A stretch of DNA of 13,476 nucleotides from Verrucomicrobiales bacterium (GTDB lineage Bacteria; Verrucomicrobiota; Verrucomicrobiia; Limisphaerales; UBA1096), in assembly GCA_002721375.1 (NCBI GenBank), contig PBKH01000076.1, positions 1 through 13,476 of the forward strand, in the 5' to 3' direction. Below the pieces are notes generated by a model. That model worked only from the letters and a program-made list of their open reading frames with translations. It was not told where the DNA came from and ran no database searches. The position numbers and the translations under genes were made by a program. Below, one piece after another: positions 7,461-13,476 of this stretch (its first letter is position 1; each line of letters begins with the position of its first letter).

Positions 7461-8374
7461 TATTTCTTTTTGGCCTTAACGAGGGCGTAAATCAACAGAG
7501 CAGGAATTCCCAAAACGCAAAGCATCATAAAGATTGTCGTTTCAGGATCATTTTTCGGACCCGCCGAACCACCTCCATAGGTTACTGGAGTGGGCTCTGG
7601 CGACTCCACAGCGCGCATGCTGGGAATCTCACCGATCGGCTGATTGCCCGAAGTGGATAGCGATTTAACCATCGCCGAAGCGGTGGCATCAGGAAGGTCG
7701 GCGATTAATTCGAATGCATCCTCCACAGCCGTCCCGCCATCGTTCGAAGCCACCTCAGCAAAAACGTTTGAGATTGCCTGTTGTAGCGACTGAGGATTGT
7801 TAGCGTTGCGATAAGAATGCGCCTTCTCAGCCAACATGTGGCTCGAACCCATCTCCACGCCAATGACGTCAATCGTGATACCTCGGGAAATGATATCCGG
7901 CGTGTAATCCTCTACCTTTTGACGATCACCAGCCTCGCCATCAGTTACAATGAGGAGGCGATAGGTGCCATAACCGAATTGTTTTTGGCGTGCCTGTAAA
8001 AGTGCATCTGCGCCAAGTTTCATGTACTCGCCGAGCGGCGTACCACCACCTTGCTGGATACTGTCAATCGACCTAGCCAGCATGCTTTCTTTACGTGGAC
8101 CAAGCGGATAAACCCAGTTTGCCCTTGGGAAAACAAGGACGCCGACATGGGTCGTGTCAGGCACCTGCTTGAGCACCTGCTTGAGGGCATCCTTGGCCAC
8201 CGACATACGATCACGCCCAGTGCCCGACATGATCGTACTCATAGAGCCAGAAGCATCGACCACAACAACCACATTGTCAGTCACCTCCACCTGCGCTTGG
8301 CCAAACGGCGCTAACCAAAAGCTTGACAAAATCATCCCAAAACATGCACCCAGTTTATTTATGTTTATTTCCAT
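7460..8374 (-). CDS. Periplasmic VWA-domain protein with C-terminal membrane anchor
   Basis: The N-terminus is a signal sequence with a likely cut near residue 27 (GQA|QV). The VWA domain spans about 34-208 and has a complete metal-ion-dependent adhesion site: DASGS (40-44), Thr112 in GGTP, and Asp145 in TDGE. Such domains bind protein partners through a divalent metal. A low-complexity linker rich in Pro, Gly and Ser follows (about 245-277), then one membrane helix (about 280-298) and a short basic tail (KAKKK) that fixes the VWA domain on the periplasmic side. It lies 21 bases after the first SBP/OmpA gene and overlaps the second one by one base, so it is expected to work with both. Cytoplasmic VWA proteins often pair with MoxR-type AAA+ ATPases. 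Here the VWA domain is outside the membrane and the AAA+ is of another type, so that model does not simply transfer. Confidence 0.92.
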   Translation of the reverse strand: MEININKLGACFGMILSSFWLAPFGQAQVEVTDNVVVVVDASGSMSTIMSGTGRDRMSVAKDALKQVLKQVPDTTHVGVLVFPRANWVYPLGPRKESMLARSIDSIQQGGGTPLGEYMKLGADALLQARQKQFGYGTYRLLIVTDGEAGDRQKVEDYTPDIISRGITIDVIGVEMGSSHMLAEKAHSYRNANNPQSLQQAISNVFAEVASNDGGTAVEDAFELIADLPDATASAMVKSLSTSGNQPIGEIPSMRAVESPEPTPVTYGGGSAGPKNDPETTIFMMLCVLGIPALLIYALVKAKKK

Positions 8375-8395
8375 AACTTAGCCCATCGTTACGAG

Positions 8396-10231
8396 TTAAA
8401 AGTCAAAGTCCGATTCCTGTGTCACTTCGGCTGATACGCGTAGCAACCGGAACTCAACCCTCATGTTCTGCTTTGCGTCATCCATTGAACGGGGCTTAGC
8501 AATGAACGGTTCTGCAATTCCGACTCCCTGTGGCTGAATCTGAGACAGATCAATTGTAATGCCCTGGGCCTTGGCATATTCAGCAACCGATTGTTTCACC
8601 GCATCAGCCCGCTTGCGCGAAAGGTTCAGAGCCGCCTGCATGGTTCGTCGCGGATTGTGTTCCTCCACCCCGTCAAAATCGCCAGCCGCAATGGCATCGA
8701 CAAGCCGACTTGTGTCATTCAAGTCAAGCGCCCGACCATTGAGCGAGTAACGGTAGTTACCACGCGTGCCGCTACGCCGCAGCGTCCCCTTGGTGTTTCC
8801 TGCCTTGATTAGATCAATGAGAGTCTTGCTCGGATCCGAATGCCCCCGGATAGCAATAACCGCATTGCCAAATTTATCCGCCGTCTCAATCACACGAGTA
8901 AATTCGGCCGCATATCTCACAGCACTAAACTCTGTTTGATTTGGGTTGAAGTTGATCGTAAACGACAAAATTGTGCGATCATCTAGCAGTCCGCCAGAGC
9001 TGAGCTCCTCAATCTCCGATAATACAGCCTCAGCCCGGAAACGCTCGCCCTGCTCCATCTCGGTTTTGGTCAAATACTTCAAGAAATCGTCGTTCTTATA
9101 ATTCAGGCCGGAAGGAAACAGACCCATTTTTTGTTTCGCATACCCTCGACTGAGAGCCAGTTCCAACGCCGCCTTCTCGAATGCATCGAATCCGTGTAGA
9201 TTGCCCTTTTTCTCGAAGAAACTCACATTGCCTGGGTATCCGGCGAATGTGCAATCACTTAAAAGGAAATGCGGCTCCTCATCCGTCGGCATAACATCGT
9301 CACCATAAATTTGGCGCGTCTGTTTAAGCAAGTTGATATAAACTGGATCACGCGTTCCGGCATCAAATGCCTTTCGTTTGTCAACAAGTTCCTCCGCCGC
9401 TTTAAGATACCCGGCCACGAATTTCCGAACTTGCGCACGGTTTGAATCATAGAAATCTTTTCGACAAACGTAAACGTCGGCAATAGAACGCGACAACTCC
9501 GCGGTCGACACAAGCACACGCGAACCCTTTACGGTTCCCTCCGATCCATCTCCAACAGAATCCAAGTCACTGCATAATGAAGCCATGTCCGGAGTAATGG
9601 CAAAACAGGCCGATATGGTTTCATCACCTCGGAACGCCTCCACAGCCGAATCAGGCCCTGTCAAATCCTTGTAAAACTTCAACTTCACATCATCCCAAGT
9701 GAGTTGAGCCGCCTTGAGCACATCGTCCAGCATACCAATGTGTGGCCCTCCCTGCTGGATGGCAATGGTCTTACCTTTCAGATCGCTGACAGTCTTGACA
9801 CCCTCGCGAGCTACCATGTGATCTCCGGCCGACCATGTCATCTGGAGGATCACCACGCCCTTGGTGCGCGGGTCAGAACCAATGACCTCCGACGCCTGCC
9901 CTATCATTCGAAAAGTTCCACGCAAAAACGGCGACTTACCGGATTGATAATCTCTGACCTGCTGGATGAAGTTGTCGCCGGGCGTCAGGTTCAGATTTAA
10001 ACCCTGTCTCTGAAATATACTGTTGGCTCGAGTCTTTAGCCCACCGTTGGCATGGAACGTTGCCATGTCACCACCCCAAATAATGAACGGCAGTTGAATC
10101 GGACCACCCGCTTTAACTGGGCCCACCTGAACTGGCCCTACCAAGTCTGAAAAAAGCTGAGTTTGCGCAGAGGCTGCACCGCTTGCCAAGCCAAGCGCCA
10201 AGCACAACATGATTATTTTTTTTGTCTTCAT
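8396..10231 (-). CDS. Secreted SBP-like domain fused to an OmpA-like peptidoglycan-binding domain
   Basis: This is the first gene of the cluster. A Sec signal peptide ends near residue 22 (ASA|Q), with no lipobox, so the protein should be released to the periplasm. Residues about 45-400 resemble a NitT/TauT or phosphate-type binding protein: SAGDHMVAREGVKTVSDLKG (134-153), a DSAVEAF hinge region (194-200) and a RVLVSTAELSRSIADVYV stretch (238-255), which aligns with the DSSKI motif of the other two. Residues about 420-598 form an OmpA C-terminal-type domain: GHSD (463-466) and LSRKRA (537-542) keep both peptidoglycan-contacting residues (D466, R541). Between them is an insert of about 60 residues not found in ordinary OmpA domains. 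At 611 residues it is the largest protein in the window. It is preceded by the only good promoter candidate. Inferred role: a cell-wall-tethered ligand-binding protein. Confidence 0.88.
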   Translation of the reverse strand: MKTKKIIMLCLALGLASGAASAQTQLFSDLVGPVQVGPVKAGGPIQLPFIIWGGDMATFHANGGLKTRANSIFQRQGLNLNLTPGDNFIQQVRDYQSGKSPFLRGTFRMIGQASEVIGSDPRTKGVVILQMTWSAGDHMVAREGVKTVSDLKGKTIAIQQGGPHIGMLDDVLKAAQLTWDDVKLKFYKDLTGPDSAVEAFRGDETISACFAITPDMASLCSDLDSVGDGSEGTVKGSRVLVSTAELSRSIADVYVCRKDFYDSNRAQVRKFVAGYLKAAEELVDKRKAFDAGTRDPVYINLLKQTRQIYGDDVMPTDEEPHFLLSDCTFAGYPGNVSFFEKKGNLHGFDAFEKAALELALSRGYAKQKMGLFPSGLNYKNDDFLKYLTKTEMEQGERFRAEAVLSEIEELSSGGLLDDRTILSFTINFNPNQTEFSAVRYAAEFTRVIETADKFGNAVIAIRGHSDPSKTLIDLIKAGNTKGTLRRSGTRGNYRYSLNGRALDLNDTSRLVDAIAAGDFDGVEEHNPRRTMQAALNLSRKRADAVKQSVAEYAKAQGITIDLSQIQPQGVGIAEPFIAKPRSMDDAKQNMRVEFRLLRVSAEVTQESDFDF

Positions 10232-10256
10232 TTTAGTTTCCCACTGGTTTTAATAA

Positions 10257-10285
10257 AATATAGCAAAACATTAGCCGCTTGCCAA
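10257..10285 (-). promoter_or_regulatory. Sigma70-type promoter candidate for the nine-gene cluster
   Basis: On the minus strand, TTGGCA (10280-10285) and TATATT (10257-10262) are each one base from consensus and are separated by exactly 17 bases. Transcription would begin near 10250, giving a leader of about 20 bases before the ATG at 10231. An A/T-rich stretch with a perfect 10-base palindrome, AATTATAATT (10284-10293), overlaps the -35 edge; it could act as an UP-like element or operator. The first gene has only GGGA before its start, a weak ribosome-binding site. Confidence 0.5.
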
Positions 10286-10764
10286 TTATAATTTTTCTTT
10301 ATGAAATAATCATACCCCAGAAAGAATAAATACAGATTCCGAGGTTTTTCTCGCACTTAAACAAGAAGAAGTTGCAGTATATATTTCAACATCAAGACTA
10401 GTGATCAACTGGGAAATGTTCAATTCCTGAAGCATAGCGGCAGAGGAAAAGAACAGACTAAATAGGATTTTACGACTGAGCGAAAGATGAACGAGTAGTT
10501 GTTTTCAGTTAACGCTGACGGACATCTCATCTGCTGATCAGATATATATTCCTAAACACAAACTCACCCAAACATGTTCTTAATCGTTTATTGACATCAT
10601 GGATAAACATGGCCAGAAGTTTCTCGATGTCAGTAATCCGAGAATGTTCGGCTTTGATGGACTAATGAATAATAATAACTATAACATCTACGACAGTAAT
10701 ATAGGCCTAAGACGTTTCAAGAACCGACTGTCCAACAAACCGACATTGACTCACTAATTCACCG
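10286..10764. other. Divergent intergenic region, no confident gene
   Basis: This A/T-rich spacer separates the minus-strand cluster from the plus-strand sialidase-like gene. It holds no RNA gene, tandem repeat or insertion-sequence end that I can recognise. One plus-strand ORF of 52 codons (10599-10757) ends seven bases before the sialidase start, has no Shine-Dalgarno and resembles nothing I know. A perfect TTGACA (10591-10596) has no matching -10 at 16-18 bases. A palindrome CTGATCAG (10534-10541) sits inside an ATCTG...CAGAT inverted repeat (10529-10543), a possible operator. The promoter of the sialidase-like gene must lie here but I cannot place it. Confidence 0.4.
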
Positions 10765-11952
10765 ATGTTCCTGACTCGTTTTTTATTACGCGTTTTTTTG
10801 GCCTTGTTAAGTTTTCCTTTCTTTGCCAAAGCCGAAACACCATACACTACTGTCGATATTTTTCCGGCCGGAAACAAGCATACTCACTCCAGCAGTATCG
10901 TTCAGTGCCCTAATGGTGACCTACTGGCTTGCTGGTATCATGGCTCTGGCGAACGTACGGCGGATGATGTAGTCGTACAGGGCGCCCGTCTGAAAAAAGG
11001 AGCAAAGCACTGGGGGCCAGTCTTCGAAATGGCGGATACGCCAGGTTTCCCCGACTGCAACCCGATCCTGCACATCGACCCAGAGGACCGACTCCGCTTG
11101 TTCTGGGTCTCTGTGCTAGCAAATCGATGGGAATGCAGCCTACTAAAGGTCAAGCTCGCAGAAGATTTCCAAGGTCAGGGGCCACCTATATGGTCTTGGC
11201 AAGATATCGTTCCGCTGAAGCCGGGGCCGAAGTTTGCACAGACAATGAAACAGCGTTTCGAGGAGATCAAACTCAACACTGCAATGTGGGCCGAATATGC
11301 CCGACCATATGAAGACTTACTGCTGAAGGCCGCCCTCGATCCATTCAAACGCCAGACCGGATGGATGCCCCGAACTAAGCCGTTAAATCTGCCAAACGGC
11401 AGAATCCTTCTCCCTTTATACTCTGATGGATTCAACGTATCGCTCATTGCTATCTCCGACGATAACGGTGACACATGGCGAACCAGCCAGCCGATCATCG
11501 GCCTCGGCCCAATACAGCCCAGTCTAGCCAGGCGACGCGACGGAACGATCATTGCGTTTTGCCGAGACTCCGGGCCGCCTCCGGGCCGAGTGATGACCAG
11601 TTTCTCTCATGATAATGGCGAGACTTGGAACGCTGCGCAGGACACCACACTCCCCAATCCTGGCTCAAGTTTGGACGTAATCGTCCTGCAAGATGGCCAA
11701 TGGTTAATCGTTTACAACGACTCAAACAAGTCCCGTGATAACCTCACCGTTGCCATTTCCATGGACGAGGGCAAAACTTGGCCGCTAAAAAGCCGACTTG
11801 AACCACAGGAAGATGGAGCCACCTCATTTAGCTACCCTTCCGTCATCCAGTCAGCAAACGGCACGGTTCACATCTCTTACACTTGTAAAGGAGCACGCGG
11901 CAGCCGGATTCGGCATGGCATCCTGCAACCAACACAAATTAAGGCTCAATAG
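10765..11952 (+). CDS. Secreted BNR-repeat sialidase-like protein
   Basis: A signal peptide (basic start, hydrophobic core 7-20) ends near AKA|ET at residue 23. Three Asp-box repeats of the S-x-D-x-G-x-T-W type are clear: SDDNGDTW (231-238), SHDNGETW (281-288) and SMDEGKTW (332-339). These mark a beta-propeller of the sialidase/BNR_2 class. Length (395) fits that class. Residues about 140-200 form a helical, charged segment before the first Asp box, ending in QTGWMPRTKPL. I did not assign the sialidase Arg triad or nucleophile, so true exo-sialidase activity is not established. Other glycan-active or binding roles fit equally well. It is divergent from the envelope cluster and convergent with the DUF1501 gene, with a 16-base gap. 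No Shine-Dalgarno is visible before the ATG. Such proteins are abundant in PVC bacteria that degrade polysaccharides. Confidence 0.88.
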   Translation: MFLTRFLLRVFLALLSFPFFAKAETPYTTVDIFPAGNKHTHSSSIVQCPNGDLLACWYHGSGERTADDVVVQGARLKKGAKHWGPVFEMADTPGFPDCNPILHIDPEDRLRLFWVSVLANRWECSLLKVKLAEDFQGQGPPIWSWQDIVPLKPGPKFAQTMKQRFEEIKLNTAMWAEYARPYEDLLLKAALDPFKRQTGWMPRTKPLNLPNGRILLPLYSDGFNVSLIAISDDNGDTWRTSQPIIGLGPIQPSLARRRDGTIIAFCRDSGPPPGRVMTSFSHDNGETWNAAQDTTLPNPGSSLDVIVLQDGQWLIVYNDSNKSRDNLTVAISMDEGKTWPLKSRLEPQEDGATSFSYPSVIQSANGTVHISYTCKGARGSRIRHGILQPTQIKAQ

Positions 11953-11968
11953 CAGTTGCCCAAGCGCT

Positions 11969-13411
11969 TTAGGCGACAATCTCCTTAAGGATTCTACCTC
12001 CAATGTCGGTTAATTTGCGAATCCGCCCGGCATGACGATAATTTACCGCCTCCTGGTCGAGTCCCATTAGATCGAGTATTGTTGCATGAACATCGCGAAC
12101 GTGAATCGTCTCGCCAATACCGCGCAGACTAAACTCGTCTGTTGCACCGACTGTGGCGCCGCCCTTCACATCCCCGCCGGCCATCCACATGGTTAACGCC
12201 CATGAGTTATGCTCACGACCCGGGTTACCAGACATACCACCGTTCTTGAACGGGGTACGACCCATCTCAGAGGCCCAGACGACAAGAGTCTCTTCAAGCA
12301 TCCCACGCTGCTTCAGGTCGGCTAACAATCCGGCCACAGGTTTATCAACCTCGGCGCAGTGACGAATCATTCCACCCTTGACGTTGCCGTGGTCATCCCA
12401 GCTGGAAGAACTAATCTGCACACCATGCACCAGCAGAGTGTGACGTACTCCACTTTCGACGAGGCGCCGCGCGAGCAGGCATTGCCGACCAAACGCTGCG
12501 GTGGTGCCATGGTCGAGGCCGTAAAGATTTCTGACATACTCCGGCTCATTGCTAATGTCCATCAATTCAGGTGCCTCCGTCTGCATGCGAAACGCCAACT
12601 CGTATGCACTGATGCGGGCCTCTAGTTCGCTGTCGCTGCCTCGCCTGGCCAAATGACGCTGGTTGAGCCACTGCAGGGCATCCATCTCACGGCGTTGACG
12701 CTGGCGCGAGATTCCCTTAGGAGAAGTAAGATTTAGAATCGGCGTACCTGTCGGACGAAGCAAGGTGCCCTGATAGGCAGCAGGCAGGTAACCATTGCTC
12801 CATACAGCCGCACCATTCACCGGTGCACCGCGTGGATCTTGTATAACCATGTAGCCCGGCATATTGCTATTCCCACTGCCTAAACCGTAGCTAATCCAGG
12901 AACCAACGGAAGGGCTGCCGGGAAATTGACTGCCGGTGTTAACGTGCAACGTAGACGGTCCATGGTTTTGGTTGTCTGTCTTAATTCCGTGAACGAACGC
13001 AAGATCGTCCACGTGCTGAGAAAGGTGAGGGAATCGATCGGAAAGCCATCGGCCGCTCTGGCCGTGCCGTGCGAATTCAAAAGGGCTACCAATCGTTACA
13101 TGTGGAAAAGAAAGTCGACCCTGAAGCTCGCCAGAAATATCAGGGATACGAGAGAGCGGCTCACCATGGAGTTCTCGTAGCTTGGGCTTGTACTCGAACG
13201 AGTCCATCTGGCTTACGCCGCCCTGCATAAATAGGAAAATGCAATGTTTCGCCCTGCGATTGAGGTGCGCGGAACGTGCGACAAAAGGATTTGATTTGCT
13301 AATATCAGCAAGAAGCTCATCCGCCAGAATACCACCCAGACCAATCGCCCCTATACCATTCCAAGCTCGGGTTAAAAATTGCCTACGATTTGGCCAAGCG
13401 CTTGAATCCAT
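11969..13411 (-). CDS. DUF1501-family protein with twin-arginine signal
   Basis: The N-terminus NRRQFLTRAWNGIGAIGLGG (8-27) is a Tat export signal with the Arg pair at 9-10. The DUF1501 hallmarks follow: CIFLFMQGGVSQMDSFEYKP (57-76), a TLHVNTGSQFPGSPSVGSWI stretch (near 150-170), SEMGRTPF with GREHN further on, GATDEFS, and the C-terminal DVHATILDLMGLD followed by the RIRKLTDIGG segment. The length of 480 residues is typical and the protein looks complete. The family is related in fold to alkaline phosphatase/sulfatase-like enzymes and is very common in Planctomycetes and Verrucomicrobia, usually beside DUF1549/DUF1553 cytochrome-type genes; its biochemical role is not settled. The 65 bases upstream (13412-13476) show no clear promoter and no identifiable end of a neighbouring gene. 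It faces the sialidase-like gene tail to tail. Confidence 0.93.
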   Translation of the reverse strand: MDSSAWPNRRQFLTRAWNGIGAIGLGGILADELLADISKSNPFVARSAHLNRRAKHCIFLFMQGGVSQMDSFEYKPKLRELHGEPLSRIPDISGELQGRLSFPHVTIGSPFEFARHGQSGRWLSDRFPHLSQHVDDLAFVHGIKTDNQNHGPSTLHVNTGSQFPGSPSVGSWISYGLGSGNSNMPGYMVIQDPRGAPVNGAAVWSNGYLPAAYQGTLLRPTGTPILNLTSPKGISRQRQRREMDALQWLNQRHLARRGSDSELEARISAYELAFRMQTEAPELMDISNEPEYVRNLYGLDHGTTAAFGRQCLLARRLVESGVRHTLLVHGVQISSSSWDDHGNVKGGMIRHCAEVDKPVAGLLADLKQRGMLEETLVVWASEMGRTPFKNGGMSGNPGREHNSWALTMWMAGGDVKGGATVGATDEFSLRGIGETIHVRDVHATILDLMGLDQEAVNYRHAGRIRKLTDIGGRILKEIVA

Positions 13412-13476
13412 CTGAATGGCAAAACGCTACCTATATATTCTAAGAATGCGAGTGATAACTTCGCACCTTTTGAAGT

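Noticed and set aside
10261..10285. Sigma54 promoter before the cluster, as used by enterobacterial psp operons
   Set aside because: On the minus strand a TGGC and a downstream TTGC are present, but the spacing between GG and GC is 17 bases instead of 10, and no PspF-like activator gene is seen.
11175..11552. Minus-strand ORF of about 125 codons inside the sialidase-like gene
   Set aside because: It is antisense to a frame carrying three Asp boxes and a signal peptide; no independent support.
5875..11968. Exact 13-base repeat TTGCCCAAGCGCT at 5875-5887 and 11956-11968, both just after gene ends
   Set aside because: One or two 13-base matches are expected by chance in a window of this size, and no wider similarity surrounds them.
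11956..11974. Hairpin as bidirectional terminator between the convergent genes
   Set aside because: The inverted repeat GCC...GGC has an internal mismatch and a tiny loop, and there is no T-run on either side.
1..13476. CRISPR arrays, insertion sequences, integrase sites, tRNA or rRNA genes
   Set aside because: Looked for on both strands; no regularly spaced repeats, transposase motifs, terminal inverted repeats or RNA-gene signatures were seen.

Overview
The window looks like a Gram-negative bacterium of the Planctomycetes-Verrucomicrobia-Chlamydiae (PVC) group, most plausibly Verrucomicrobiota or a neighbour. The pointers are a Tat-exported DUF1501 protein, a secreted BNR-repeat sialidase-like protein, OmpA-type peptidoglycan-binding domains, and start codons that mostly lack a clear Shine-Dalgarno sequence. 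This placement is inference from gene content; there is no rRNA or tRNA in the window.

Bases 1-10231 hold nine tightly packed minus-strand genes. They are read right to left from a good promoter candidate at 10257-10285. In transcription order they are: a secreted substrate-binding-protein (SBP)/OmpA fusion (8396-10231); a membrane-anchored von Willebrand A (VWA) protein with a complete MIDAS (7460-8374); a second, membrane-anchored SBP/OmpA fusion (5898-7460); a two-helix membrane protein with a long helical tail (5035-5805); a PspA/IM30-like (ESCRT-III superfamily) coiled-coil protein (4184-5029); a lipoprotein SBP (3009-4121); an ABC permease (2173-2976); an ABC ATPase (1250-2176); and a Ycf46-like AAA+ ATPase that runs off the left edge (1-1237). 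Several junctions overlap or nearly touch (7460, 2173-2176, 5030-5034). A Rho-independent terminator-like hairpin lies inside the cluster at 4148-4173, between the PspA-like gene and the transporter genes, so the cluster may be one attenuated operon or two units.

My reading is that this is an envelope system. Three related NitT/TauT-type SBP modules are held in three different ways: a lipid anchor, a transmembrane helix plus OmpA domain, and a free secreted form plus OmpA domain. They share one permease/ATPase pair. The system also has a periplasmic VWA adaptor, an ESCRT-III-like membrane-binding protein and an AAA+ motor. It could import a small molecule, sense one, or couple cell-wall state to membrane maintenance; the sequence does not decide between these.

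Bases 10286-10764 are a non-coding stretch apart from one doubtful 52-codon ORF. To the right lie a plus-strand secreted sialidase-like protein (10765-11952) and a convergent minus-strand DUF1501 protein (11969-13411). Both are common accessory genes of PVC genomes and show no visible functional tie to the cluster.
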